DNA of 64,000 nt from positions 1 through 64,000 of the forward strand of contig JAGTQX010000010.1 in assembly GCA_018396675.1 (NCBI GenBank), in the 5' to 3' direction. This stretch comes from Candidatus Bathyarchaeota archaeon (lineage in GTDB: Archaea > Thermoproteota > Bathyarchaeia > Bathyarchaeales > Bathycorpusculaceae). The position numbers and the translations under genes are program-made. This document shows, in pieces, positions 1 to 9,846 of this stretch. Below the pieces are notes generated by a model. That model was not told the DNA's origin, did no database searches, and saw nothing but the letters and a program-made list of their open reading frames with translations. Each line of letters starts with the position of its first letter. Positions within the stretch are counted from its first letter, which is position 1.

Positions 1-1
1 G

Positions 2-244
2 ATTTCAGCTCTCGCAACAGCACAAAATGCTCCTCCAACCTTAGTCTTTTTACTTCTATTCTTGACCCCGGTTGCATGGTTGGAATTCTTGGCTTATTCA
101 ACCGCTATCACTGAGAGCATATGGCTGGTTAGGCGTGTATTGCAGCGGAGAGGGAAACATGAGCTTGTAAATGCCAGCATATTCGTTTCCATTTGTGCGG
201 TGCTGCTTGCTGTAGCTGCAGTTATAGAAACTGCAATGATATAG
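2..244 (+). CDS. Integral membrane protein, C-terminal part (SpoIIM-like?), truncated by window edge
   Basis: Open frame continues 5' of the listed ORF to the window edge; hydrophobic helices. Confidence 0.45.
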   Translation: MSALATAQNAPPTLVFLLLFLTPVAWLEFLAYSTAITESIWLVRRVLQRRGKHELVNASIFVSICAVLLAVAAVIETAMI

Positions 245-291
245 TAACCATTAAAAATTTGTTAAACGGTAAATCTGTTTGTTCATCACCT

Positions 292-1155
292 TTACTTTTG
301 TAACTTCACAATTTCTAAGCTTATGTCCAGTGTTTTCGCGCTGTCTGTTATTTCTCCGAGGCTTACGATGTCAACGCCAGTTGATGCATACTCAAGAATG
401 TTTTCTGCTGTTATTCCGCCGCTTGCCTCTAGCAAAATTTTACCATAAAAACCAGTTCTTTCTAACTGCTTAACCGCCTCTTTTATCTGGGTTGGAGAGA
501 AATTATCCAACATTATTATGTCAGCTCCAACCCTCGCGGCGGTTAAGGCTTCCTCTATTGTTGTTACTTCAACTTCGATTTTCTTGCTGAAAGAGCAGCC
601 TTCCTTAGCCCTTTTTACTGCCTCTTCAACACTGCCAACTATGGCGATGTGGTTGTCCTTTATTAAAACCATGTCATCCAAATGAAGTCTATGGGTGTCG
701 CCGCCGCCTATCAAGACAGCTTTCTTATCAAAGTAGAGGAGACCGGGAGCAGTTTTTCTTGTACACGCAACTTTTGTTTTGAGACCAGCCTTTTGGATTT
801 TTTTCACAAGATTTCTTGTGGTTGTTGCTATTCCGCTCATTCGCGATAGAAGGTTTAAGAGAGTGCGCTCCGCTGCGAGAATTGTTTTTGCATCTCCGTG
901 AATTTTCAGCAAAGTCTGTTTTGCTTTTACAACTTCTCCATCAGCGGTTAATGCCTCCACATTAAGTCCTAAACTTTCCAGTAGAACTTTCGCTTCCTCA
1001 ATTCCAGCGACAACACCGTCTTCTTTAGCTATTACTTCAGCTTCTGCCATGCGCCCTTCGGGAACCGTTAACTCTGTGGTTATGTCCCCTTGCCCCACGT
1101 CTTCGGCGAGTATTCTTAGAAGTTTTTCCTCCAAGATTTTCCGCGGCAAGAACAT
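292..1155 (-). CDS. nadC: Nicotinate-nucleotide pyrophosphorylase (carboxylating)
   Basis: GDITTELTVPEG, RKTAPGLLYFDKKAVLIGGGDTHRLHLDDMVLIKDNH, LLEASGGI motifs. Confidence 0.95.
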   Translation of the reverse strand: MFLPRKILEEKLLRILAEDVGQGDITTELTVPEGRMAEAEVIAKEDGVVAGIEEAKVLLESLGLNVEALTADGEVVKAKQTLLKIHGDAKTILAAERTLLNLLSRMSGIATTTRNLVKKIQKAGLKTKVACTRKTAPGLLYFDKKAVLIGGGDTHRLHLDDMVLIKDNHIAIVGSVEEAVKRAKEGCSFSKKIEVEVTTIEEALTAARVGADIIMLDNFSPTQIKEAVKQLERTGFYGKILLEASGGITAENILEYASTGVDIVSLGEITDSAKTLDISLEIVKLQK

Positions 1156-1178
1156 ATATTCACTTATAAACAGACAGT

Positions 1179-2384
1179 TTAAAATACTTGCCCATTTTCC
1201 GCCGCTTCAATCACGGCTTTTACTGCGTTTCCCAAGCCATCATATTTCGCCACTTCTTTCCGAATCCTTCTGAGTCTTTTAGGTATCTCACCCTCTAAAA
1301 TCTGTTTAACGTTTTTTAGGAGTTTTTCTCTTGTTAATTCCTTTTGTTGAATGATTTCTGCAACGCCAAGCTTTTCGGCTTGTATTGCATTCCAAAGCTG
1401 TTCCGTGTGATTTGGCGTGGGCACAAGTATCATTGGCTTCCCATAACACAAGCACTGCGTTAGAGTTCCATGTCCAGCGCGTCCAATAACAAGGTCGCAA
1501 GCCTTTAAGTATTCGAAACGATTCGGAATCCATTTATAAATCGTTAGGTTGCCGTGGCGCACCGGGTCAGTGTCAGCGTTTGGATAGCCAAGAGACATAA
1601 CAATTTCATAATCTTCTGGAAAGTTTAGCAAAATTTTTCTCAAAATCCCAATGAGAAAAGCTCTTTCTCTGATTGGGCCGCTTATGGGAACAAAAAGAAC
1701 TGGCTTATCAAGTGGCAGTTGCAGCTCCTTTCGCAGTTCCTCCTGAGTGGGCAGTTCCTCTGGTCTAACCTCCAAAATTGGACCTATCAACTTTACACTT
1801 TTTCTGTAGGATTTTGGAATTGTTAAGTTTCCAGCGCAAATGGTGTAGGGTGGCGGGAAATCTGGAATTAAAACAGTGTTTCCGCCAGTCCATATTTTCC
1901 CGATAATAGTGAGCGTTATGGAATCCGCGAATTTTGCTAGGCGAAGGAAACGTTTCTTTCTGGGTATTATAACCTGAAACTGGTTTAGTATGCAGATTCT
2001 CGGAATCCCTAAAACTCTTGCCGCCAATATCGGTGAAGCTCGAGAATCTGAAACAACAACATTTGGTCTGAAGCCTTCAATAAACCTTATTTCAGCGTTA
2101 ATCTGCCTTAAAAGGGTGAAAGAAGCCAAAAAAGGACCAGGATTTACCGCCGTCTGCTTAAAATCTACAGTTCCGTCAGGCTTAACTTGGAAGCCTATTG
2201 GTGGAGCCTTTATTAAGGGAAGTTTTTCTCGTTCAATATAACGTATGCCCTCGCGGTATGTGGAAAAAACTACCTCAAAACCCTCATCTAAAAGTCTCTT
2301 GGCTATAGGAACACATCTTCCAACATGCCCTAAGCCGATGCCGCATGGAGCAAAATAAACCCGCATGGGCTTATTTCCCGCCAA
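1179..2384 (-). CDS. MurG-like / GT-B glycosyltransferase
   Basis: N-terminal GIGLGHVGRCVPIA and C-terminal GRAGHGTLTQCLCYGKPMILVPTPNHTEQLWNA. Confidence 0.8.
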   Translation of the reverse strand: MAGNKPMRVYFAPCGIGLGHVGRCVPIAKRLLDEGFEVVFSTYREGIRYIEREKLPLIKAPPIGFQVKPDGTVDFKQTAVNPGPFLASFTLLRQINAEIRFIEGFRPNVVVSDSRASPILAARVLGIPRICILNQFQVIIPRKKRFLRLAKFADSITLTIIGKIWTGGNTVLIPDFPPPYTICAGNLTIPKSYRKSVKLIGPILEVRPEELPTQEELRKELQLPLDKPVLFVPISGPIRERAFLIGILRKILLNFPEDYEIVMSLGYPNADTDPVRHGNLTIYKWIPNRFEYLKACDLVIGRAGHGTLTQCLCYGKPMILVPTPNHTEQLWNAIQAEKLGVAEIIQQKELTREKLLKNVKQILEGEIPKRLRRIRKEVAKYDGLGNAVKAVIEAAENGQVF

Positions 2385-2997
2385 GGATTTTGCGTTTCAC
2401 CTCTCCGTTCGGCTTTTCCTCTTCAAAGATTATGGCTTGAAATTTGTAGATCTTTGTGTCCTTTAGCAGCCAACTATCCGGAGGTAAGCCTGCCTTTATG
2501 CAGCACTGGCATAGGAACTCTTCTTCGTCCCATTCCCACTCCACGGGCACTTGCGGTAGAAGCAAGCCTTTAAACAAGCCTCTTTCAACAATCAAACCGT
2601 CTTCCCCAATTTTGATTTTAGAGGGGTACTCATTTGTTTTGTTGACTCGAATTAATTCTGGTGGAGTTAGCACGCTTACCTCAAAAACCACATGGTCAAG
2701 TTCACTTAACGAGAGCGGATAAAACCTAGGGTCTTGCGTCGCCGAACTTATGGCTGACTCTATAACCGCCTGAGCCAACGGCGTAGTCGGGTAGGGGTAG
2801 CCAATGCACCCCCTCAACTCTTTTTCACCGTTTCTTACACTGTTTATTGTGACGAAAACTCCGCAGGGCTGGAGAAGTTTCTTTGGGATACCATCGGGAA
2901 TGCCTATTTGTTTTCCAGTTTTCAAGTATTCCTCCACGGCTTCACGTGCAAGTTTGACAAGCAATTTTCCCTCTTCAAGGCTTAAGTGAAATTGCAA
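2371..2997 (-). CDS. AMMECR1 domain protein
   Basis: LRGCIGYPYPTTPLAQAVIESAISSATQDPRFYPLSLSEL motif. Confidence 0.92.
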   Translation of the reverse strand: MQFHLSLEEGKLLVKLAREAVEEYLKTGKQIGIPDGIPKKLLQPCGVFVTINSVRNGEKELRGCIGYPYPTTPLAQAVIESAISSATQDPRFYPLSLSELDHVVFEVSVLTPPELIRVNKTNEYPSKIKIGEDGLIVERGLFKGLLLPQVPVEWEWDEEEFLCQCCIKAGLPPDSWLLKDTKIYKFQAIIFEEEKPNGEVKRKILGGK

Positions 2998-3081
2998 TCT
3001 GTAAACACTCCATGTTCTGGCGCAATATTATCTGCCGGATTATGTTATTTTGCCTTGCTAAACTTTGTAGGTTTCGGACTT

Positions 3082-3702
3082 TTAGAATTTCATAGACTCT
3101 TCCGCTATCCCATCTTTTGTTATGATTAGGAAATCTATGCCGTCGCCGCTCATTATGTCTCTGCTGATTGCAGATTTTATGGCTCTAACAACCAAGTCCT
3201 TCGCTTCTTTAACCGTCAATTTTTCATCGTATCCTTCCTCCAGCACACCCATGGCAATTTCCGTTCCAGAACCCACAACCGCATACTTGTCAGGTATAAC
3301 CGAACCTAAAACATCAAGCACGTAGAGGGATGGCCCTTCTTCGTCTATTCCGCCTACAATTGTCTGAGTTATTAGCGGCGCCAGTCTGCGGCTGAAAAGA
3401 AGGTTAGACATGAGTTTGGCTGCAGATCTTACGGAAATGTTTCTTCCAACATCTAAAGTGAACAGGTTTGCGTAGGCTTCAACTTCCCTCACGAGAATCT
3501 GCATATCCGAAACGAGTCCAGCGCACGCTGCGCCTATGTGATCTGTTATTTTGAAAACTTTTTTGCCGCCTTTGCTTACTACCAAATACCCGTATGAAAC
3601 TCTTTTTTCAGAAGCTAAAATAACGCCGTCTGTGCACACCACACCTACGGTGGTTGCACCTGGAACCCACATGTAACCCGCTTGCTGCGCTTGTTTTTCC
3701 AT
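3082..3702 (-). CDS. psmB: Proteasome beta subunit
   Basis: Short propeptide then TTVGVVCTDGVILASEKR; catalytic Thr and GSG motif. Confidence 0.92.
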   Translation of the reverse strand: MEKQAQQAGYMWVPGATTVGVVCTDGVILASEKRVSYGYLVVSKGGKKVFKITDHIGAACAGLVSDMQILVREVEAYANLFTLDVGRNISVRSAAKLMSNLLFSRRLAPLITQTIVGGIDEEGPSLYVLDVLGSVIPDKYAVVGSGTEIAMGVLEEGYDEKLTVKEAKDLVVRAIKSAISRDIMSGDGIDFLIITKDGIAEESMKF

Positions 3703-3798
3703 TCTTCATCACCTTTTCCGTGATAATATACAAGCAACTTATTAAACTTAATCATCTAAATGTTCTATAAATCCCTAAAGCGTTGAAAGTGACTTGAA

Positions 3799-4416
3799 AT
3801 GATTGGTCTATATACAAAAAATATTGATGAAGTCTGGTTTGGAGTTGCTTGTGATGACAAAGAAGTTTTTGCGGCGTACTTCGCCTTCAGTCGAGAAAAA
3901 GTTCTCAGTAGTTTGTTGAACGCCATTCCTTATAACATGCCATTTCAGCAGTTTGGAGAAACTTCGACTCTTGCTGAACATGTATTGCACGTCTTAAAGG
4001 ATGCTTATGACGGAAAAGGCTCCAATGAAACTTTGCCATTAAGCACCAAACACCTGTCAAGTTATGCAAGAAAGGTTATTGCGGTTGTTTCCATGGTGCC
4101 TTTAGGGTATGTAACCTCTTATGGTTCTGTGGCAAGGGTTGCTGGGGGAAGCCCGAGGGCTGTTGGTCGTGTTATGGCTTTTAACCCGTTCCCGCTGATA
4201 GTTCCATGTCACAGAGTAGTCTCTTGGGATTTTACCTTAGGCGGATATGGCGGCGGTCTGGATATAAAACTGGCAATTTTAAAGCGTGAAAAGCAAGGTT
4301 ATTCTGTTGAAGCCGAGGCTTCCGTGTGCGGTGGAAAATTGCGGTTGTTTCCCGTTGAGTTCGTGCTTGATAAGTTGGAAAAATTGGGTCGGGGAGTAAA
4401 TATTAAAAGCGTTTAG
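3799..4416 (+). CDS. ogt: Methylated-DNA-protein cysteine methyltransferase
   Basis: VPLGYVTSYGSVARVAGGSPRAVGRVMAFNPFPLIVPCHRVV. Confidence 0.9.
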   Translation: MIGLYTKNIDEVWFGVACDDKEVFAAYFAFSREKVLSSLLNAIPYNMPFQQFGETSTLAEHVLHVLKDAYDGKGSNETLPLSTKHLSSYARKVIAVVSMVPLGYVTSYGSVARVAGGSPRAVGRVMAFNPFPLIVPCHRVVSWDFTLGGYGGGLDIKLAILKREKQGYSVEAEASVCGGKLRLFPVEFVLDKLEKLGRGVNIKSV

Positions 4417-4444
4417 AGGTTACACTCAAGAGAGTGGTGGTGTC

Positions 4445-4969
4445 ATGGTTAAACGTGGACTTTTTGTCGGTAGATTCCAGCCCTTCCATTTGGGGCATTT
4501 GGGCGCGGTGGAAGATATTTTGAAGGAGGTTGATGAACTTGTGATAGTTATAGGGAGCGCCCAGTACAGCCATCGTATAGATAACCCTTTTACGGCTGGT
4601 GAAAGGCTTGTTATGGTTCGTAGAGCTTTAGAAGAGGCAAAGATAGATAATTCGCGAATATGGATAGTGCCGGTGCCAGACGTGCATCTGCACATGATGT
4701 GGGTTTCCGCTGTTGAGGGTTATACTCCACGTTTTGATGTTGTTTACTCTAATGAGCCTTTGACACGGAGGCTTTTTATAGAGGCTGGTTACACGGTCAA
4801 ACCCATACGCTTCCACAGAAGGGACGTTTATTCCGCAACAGAAATTAGGGAGAGGATGTTGATCGGGGGAAACTGGGAGGAACTTGTTCCCAAAAGTGTG
4901 GCTGCTTTTATAAAAGAGATTGACGGCACCAAAAGGCTTCAAGACTTGACAAAAAGCGATAAGGTGTAA
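4445..4969 (+). CDS. nadM: Nicotinamide-nucleotide adenylyltransferase
   Basis: GLFVGRFQPFHLGHL and YSATEIRERM motifs. Confidence 0.93.
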   Translation: MVKRGLFVGRFQPFHLGHLGAVEDILKEVDELVIVIGSAQYSHRIDNPFTAGERLVMVRRALEEAKIDNSRIWIVPVPDVHLHMMWVSAVEGYTPRFDVVYSNEPLTRRLFIEAGYTVKPIRFHRRDVYSATEIRERMLIGGNWEELVPKSVAAFIKEIDGTKRLQDLTKSDKV

Positions 4970-5076
4970 CTTTATTCCTATTCTTAAAGTAAAGAAAGGT
5001 TATTAAATTTCAAAGAACTTAAATTAAAAGGGTTGAAACTGAATTATTTGCGTTTCGCCTTAACGGGAAACGTTTA

Positions 5077-5601
5077 GTGGTTGGATGGAAGTTGGGAAGG
5101 AGAAGAAGAAAAGTAGTTCGCATGCCTAAAAAACGTCTACCAAAGTCGTTTGACTGTCCAGAATGTGGGAAGACAAGCACCATTGGTGTTAACATTACGT
5201 CACAGAAGCCGCTAATAATTGCAAGGTGCAGCGAGTGTGGAAAGGAAATAGTAAAAGAGTTTGTTGGAAACAAAGAAATGACCTTTGAATGTCAAAACGA
5301 AAGTTGTCCAAACTATAACCAGACGATATTGCGGGTTCGCCCCTTTTCAGAACACGTAATATTTGCCGAATGCGGTAAATGTCATGGAAAAACCCTTCTT
5401 CAACTGCCTCTGGAAGATGCTCCAATTAACTGTTCCTGTGAAACGCAAAAACAAGTTAGGTTAACAACCCGCCCAGCTGAGAGGCTTGCAACTTTAACTT
5501 GCGGAAGCTGTGAACTAATCTGCTATCTTTTAGCCAGTCCAGTTGATGAACCAGTTGACATTTACGGAAAATTTTTAGATAGATATTATGGCAAAGGATG
5601 A
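5077..5601 (+). CDS. Elf1-like zinc-ribbon protein
   Basis: Basic N-terminus GRRRRKVVRMPKKRLPKSFDCPECGK and multiple CxxC pairs. Confidence 0.6.
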   Translation: MVGWKLGRRRRKVVRMPKKRLPKSFDCPECGKTSTIGVNITSQKPLIIARCSECGKEIVKEFVGNKEMTFECQNESCPNYNQTILRVRPFSEHVIFAECGKCHGKTLLQLPLEDAPINCSCETQKQVRLTTRPAERLATLTCGSCELICYLLASPVDEPVDIYGKFLDRYYGKG

Positions 5602-5633
5602 CTTCCTCTTCTTTATCCTACATGGTGTGATGG

Positions 5634-5795
5634 TTACAGAACTATGGACAATAATTTTATAATAAATCCTATTAGTCCTACTGCTCCTATTCCTAAGAAG
5701 CAGATTTTAATCGATAGCCAAAGCTCGCTTCTTCCTGGTTTTACAGCGAGTTTTAGTGTTCTTGCACATTGAGATAGAAATGACCTTAAGCCCAT
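5634..5795 (-). CDS. secE: Preprotein translocase subunit SecE/Sec61-gamma (53 aa; absent from ORF track)
   Basis: Manual translation MGLRSFLSQCARTLKLAVKPGRSELWLSIKICFLGIGAVGLIGFIIKLLSIVL; matches short SecE architecture. Confidence 0.85.
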   Translation of the reverse strand: MGLRSFLSQCARTLKLAVKPGRSELWLSIKICFLGIGAVGLIGFIIKLLSIVL

Positions 5796-5864
5796 GGTTC
5801 AACACAAAAATAACATTCAACGTCATATAAGCGTTGCTGAAGCCCTTTTGTCTAATTATATCCT

Positions 5865-6689
5865 TTACACCTTTCGTATAGCCAAGCCCAAATTTTCAAG
5901 CATTTTGATAAGCCCTGTTTTATGTTCGCCTTTTATTCCTTTCCAATCAAGAACTGCATATTCAACCTTTTCCAATGTTTTCTTGACGCATTGCCTAACA
6001 ATTTCTTCGTCAATGTAGGGAACTGCATATTTCGGGATTATGTGACCGAATGCTACGTCACTTTCCAACGCCATCTTCGTAAATTTCATGTTATAATGAG
6101 GCCCTCCTACACCTAACACTGCCCCCGCCTCTATTTTTCCAAAATTGGATATCGCTTCCATTGTTGCAAGCGCCACAGCTTCAGCTGCTTTTTGGTCACT
6201 CCACTGTTTAGGCGAACTCCCCAGCTCAGCGAACATTGCAGGCACATTTAACGATGGACCGTGATGGGTGCATTCATATGAGACTTCGTATTCAAGGTGC
6301 ATCTCGTTTTTGAGTCGCGCCATCGCCTTTAAGCATTCTCTCATGGCTGTTGCGGGCGAGACTGAAACGCTCTTTGGGAGCCCGCCAAGCTCTGCTGCGC
6401 CTAAATTGCCTGGTGTATGCACCGACAATGTTGGAGTGCCGCTTAGACTACTATGTCTTGAAACGAAAATTACAAGTTCAATTTCTTTGAAGAAACTAGT
6501 TAGGTCTTGTGCGAAAACAGGTTCCTTGTTCAACGTCACAAGTTTGATGTCGACGCCATCAACTTCCGCTTCATATACCTTGTTTCCTTGAAAATTCTCT
6601 GACGCTTTCTTGAAATTGAAGTCGCATAAAATTTGTTTCGAGATGTTTAGACCAGCATTGTCTTTATTAGAGGCAACTATCAGAATCAT
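5865..6689 (-). CDS. dtdA: D-aminoacyl-tRNA deacylase (GEK1/DTD2 type)
   Basis: LVIFVSRHSS, HHGPSLNVPAMFAELGSSPKQW, GGPHYNMKFT motifs. Confidence 0.92.
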   Translation of the reverse strand: MILIVASNKDNAGLNISKQILCDFNFKKASENFQGNKVYEAEVDGVDIKLVTLNKEPVFAQDLTSFFKEIELVIFVSRHSSLSGTPTLSVHTPGNLGAAELGGLPKSVSVSPATAMRECLKAMARLKNEMHLEYEVSYECTHHGPSLNVPAMFAELGSSPKQWSDQKAAEAVALATMEAISNFGKIEAGAVLGVGGPHYNMKFTKMALESDVAFGHIIPKYAVPYIDEEIVRQCVKKTLEKVEYAVLDWKGIKGEHKTGLIKMLENLGLAIRKV

Positions 6690-6862
6690 TTGCGCTTCCC
6701 CTTGAAAAGAACACCAGTTGAAGTAAAAACCTTTCTAATGCAACCAAAAAATTTATAAAACAAAGTTTTCGCGAAATCTCGTAGAGATAGAGGATAGAAA
6801 ATATATGTGTAAAATGCTCGTCAACTCGCGTGCAAGCCTAGGGATTTCGACGATAATGTTGG

Positions 6863-7228
6863 GTGTTCGATATGGGCATTCACATTATCGCCGAGTTCCT
6901 GGGCGTAAGCCCGGAAAAGATTGCCAAAGCGGAAAATTTACGGGAGATTTTAGATAGGGTAGTTGCTAAATCTAATTTACATGTGGTTTCCTCTAGTTTT
7001 CATCAATTTGAGCCGTATGGAGTTTCCGCCGTTTACCTTTTGAGTGAATCACATCTAAGTATTCACACGTGGCCCGAATACTCTTATGTGGCATTGGACA
7101 TTTTCACCTGCGGGGAAGATGGTCCTGCATTCAAAGCTTTCAAGTTGCTGGTTGAGGAGCTTCAACCTAAGACTGTTAAAAAGAAGGTTATTAGGAGGGA
7201 AATTCTTGAGGGAAAAAGCGGAAACTAG
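6863..7228 (+). CDS. speD: S-adenosylmethionine decarboxylase proenzyme
   Basis: SESHLSIHTWPEYSYVALDIFTCG motif. Confidence 0.93.
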   Translation: MFDMGIHIIAEFLGVSPEKIAKAENLREILDRVVAKSNLHVVSSSFHQFEPYGVSAVYLLSESHLSIHTWPEYSYVALDIFTCGEDGPAFKAFKLLVEELQPKTVKKKVIRREILEGKSGN

Positions 7229-8270
7229 AATACTACATATGCTTGCCCCATCAAAGAAAACAATATGGGAACTTCTGGAAAACTTTAATGCTCCATTGAA
7301 AGATTTCATTGTTTCTTTAAAAAACCTTTTAGAAAATGGATTAGTTGCCTCGGACATGGAGGGGTTCTATCTCACTGAAAAGGGCAAAAAAGAGGTTAAC
7401 CCAGAAAGTTTAAAATTTAAAAGCAAAATATGTCCGGAATGCTCTGGAAAAAGGGTGATTTTCGAAGGAAAGTTTAAGGAAATCCTAACAGAATTTAAAC
7501 GTATAACAGAGAAACGACCACCGCCGACAATCGATTTTTTCCAAGGTTATATGCAGGAGCGGGATGTAATATCAAGGGTTGCGTTGATGCATAATTACAA
7601 TGATTTAGATGGAAAGGAAATTATCTTGATGGGTGATGACGACTTATTAAGCATAGCCCTATCCTTAACAAAACTTCCAACACGAATCGTGGTTTTAGAC
7701 ATTGATAAAAGATTAGGTGATTTCCTAAAGGAAGTTAATAGTGAATATGGCTTCACAATAGAGTTCAAAGAGTATGATGTTGCACATCCGTTACCAACCG
7801 ACGTTATCGGAAAATTTGACGTTTTTTCTTCGGAACCACTTGAAACGCTAACAGGGTTGAAGGCGTTTATTTGCAGGGGTATAAGTTGCTTAAAAGAAAA
7901 TGGAGTTGGATATTTTGGACTGACGGTTCTTGAAGCTTCTTACAAAAAATGGTTGGCTGTTCAGAAGCTTTTGATGAAGATGAATTGTGTAATCACAGAC
8001 ATTGTTCAAGGGTTTTCGGCTTATCCAATGGATTATGGCAACGTAAACTATGAAAAATTCGTTTACGATATAGGTTTTGTAGTTGATAAAAACCCCGGAA
8101 TAAACTGGTATAAATCTTCGCTTTTCAGGTTCGAAGTGTTGGGGAAACCTAAACTCCTGGTAAAACCCGACGAGTATGTGAGGGTGAAACCTGTTGACCC
8201 AGAAGAAGATTTAACACATCCATCTTTGTATCCGTCAATTCGGAAGAGATTCGCCAAAAGGTGTTCATAA
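7206..8270 (+). CDS. bpsA: N4-bis(aminopropyl)spermidine synthase (branched-chain polyamine synthase); start TTG 7206 or ATG 7239
   Basis: wHTH N-terminus plus DQGYMQERDVISR-like region, LMGDDDLLS, VVLDIDKRLGDF; DUF43 family; next to speD. Confidence 0.88.
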   Translation: MREKAETRILHMLAPSKKTIWELLENFNAPLKDFIVSLKNLLENGLVASDMEGFYLTEKGKKEVNPESLKFKSKICPECSGKRVIFEGKFKEILTEFKRITEKRPPPTIDFFQGYMQERDVISRVALMHNYNDLDGKEIILMGDDDLLSIALSLTKLPTRIVVLDIDKRLGDFLKEVNSEYGFTIEFKEYDVAHPLPTDVIGKFDVFSSEPLETLTGLKAFICRGISCLKENGVGYFGLTVLEASYKKWLAVQKLLMKMNCVITDIVQGFSAYPMDYGNVNYEKFVYDIGFVVDKNPGINWYKSSLFRFEVLGKPKLLVKPDEYVRVKPVDPEEDLTHPSLYPSIRKRFAKRCS

Positions 8271-8295
8271 CCAGTAATGTTAAGGGGTAGTTTTT

Positions 8296-8817
8296 ATGGT
8301 AACGAATAAAGAGAGCATAACAGAGTTAATTCAAACTAAAGTGCGCATTCGCCGGGCAAAGGAAGAAGATCTGCAAGAAGTTGTTAGATTAGCTATGGAG
8401 CTTGGCAGAGATGAAAGTGTCAGAGACTCTATGATATCGGCTTCTCCAAGCGGGTTTCAAAATCCAGAGTGGATTCTAAAGAATATCAAAGGAGGAAATG
8501 CTGCAGTTTTCGTGGCAGAATTGGATGGAAGGATTGTGGGTTATTCTTTGGGTTGGATAAGCCAGCCTTGGGCTTACAAGGGTAAACGCGGTTACATTTG
8601 CGATTGTTTTGTTGAAAAATCCTACAGAGGTAAGGGTATTGGAAGAATGCTTGTCAACCAAATCCTTGAATGGTTTATCAGCAACGGCGTGGAATGCGTT
8701 GAGGCCGATGTTTACTCTGACAACATACGGTCACTAAAGCTGTTTAAATCACTGGGTTTTAAAGAAATATTCAAAAGACTACGCTTTATGGTAAAAGACC
8801 GCGAGAATCAGCTTTAA
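8296..8817 (+). CDS. GNAT family N-acetyltransferase
   Basis: YICDCFVEKSYRGKGIGRMLV, EADVYSDNIRSLKLFKSLGFKE. Confidence 0.88.
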   Translation: MVTNKESITELIQTKVRIRRAKEEDLQEVVRLAMELGRDESVRDSMISASPSGFQNPEWILKNIKGGNAAVFVAELDGRIVGYSLGWISQPWAYKGKRGYICDCFVEKSYRGKGIGRMLVNQILEWFISNGVECVEADVYSDNIRSLKLFKSLGFKEIFKRLRFMVKDRENQL

Positions 8818-8867
8818 AATTATGCTTTTCATAAAACTTATAATGGTTGAGGCTCTCAAGCTAGAAC

Positions 8868-9791
8868 GTGGTTAAAATGCATTTAATCAACTTTAAAGAG
8901 TTATCCGGTAGCCAGCTTATGGAAATAGTTGATAAAGCCATTGACGTCAAGCGTAACCCGGAAAAGTATTGTAATGCCTTGGATGGAAAGTCTCTTGCAA
9001 TGATTTTTCAGAAAACCTCTACCAGAACCAGAGTTTCTTTTGAAGTTGCCATGACCCAGCTTGGTGGACATGCGCTTTACATTGATTGGAGAACTACGAA
9101 CTTCACGATTGCAGATGTTTATGACGAAACGCAATACTTGTCACGTAATGTTGACTGTATAATGGCTAGGCTTCTGCGAAATGCGGATTTGCAGGTTATG
9201 GTTAGGGCTTCCCGCGTTCCAGTAATTAATGGATGCGATGAAAAATATCATCCCAGCCAAGCCATAGGAGACTTGATGACAATGAAGGAAAAGAGAGGAA
9301 AACTAAAGGGCTTAAAGCTTGTCTACATAGGCGTTCACAACAACATCTGCAACTCGCTGATTGAAGGGTGCACAAAAACTGGAGTGAAAATTATCACAGT
9401 GACGCCAATTTTTCATGAACCATGCAGAGATGACGAGCTTTTGGAAAACGCAAGGAAAACTGGGCTTTGGGAAACAACTTTAGATGTCAAGGAAGCGGTG
9501 AAAGACGCGGACTTCGTTTACACGGACACTTGGGTTGACATGGAATTTTTCACAGACCCAAAGTTTGCCGCCGAAAAAGAAAAGCGTGTTAAACTGATGA
9601 TGCCCTACCAAATAAATAAGGAGCTGCTGAAAGGAAGCAACGCTTACATAATGCATGACATGCCAATCCACAGAGGATACGAAATAGCTGAGGATGTCAT
9701 CGAGGATCCAAACTCGGTTATTTATGAGCAAAGCGAGAATAGGCTGTATTCTGCAAAAGCAATACTGTTGAAACTGTTGGGAAAATGCTAA
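8868..9791 (+). CDS. Ornithine-carbamoyltransferase-like transcarbamylase with altered substrate motifs
   Basis: STRTRVSFEVAMTQLGG carbamoyl-phosphate motif; HPSQ and MHDMPIHRGYEI in place of HPCQ / HCLP. Confidence 0.85.
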   Translation: MVKMHLINFKELSGSQLMEIVDKAIDVKRNPEKYCNALDGKSLAMIFQKTSTRTRVSFEVAMTQLGGHALYIDWRTTNFTIADVYDETQYLSRNVDCIMARLLRNADLQVMVRASRVPVINGCDEKYHPSQAIGDLMTMKEKRGKLKGLKLVYIGVHNNICNSLIEGCTKTGVKIITVTPIFHEPCRDDELLENARKTGLWETTLDVKEAVKDADFVYTDTWVDMEFFTDPKFAAEKEKRVKLMMPYQINKELLKGSNAYIMHDMPIHRGYEIAEDVIEDPNSVIYEQSENRLYSAKAILLKLLGKC

Positions 9792-9846
9792 AATGCAAAA
9801 ACAAGTTTAAGGAATTTATGGAAAAAGAAAGCTGATCTCATCCTGG

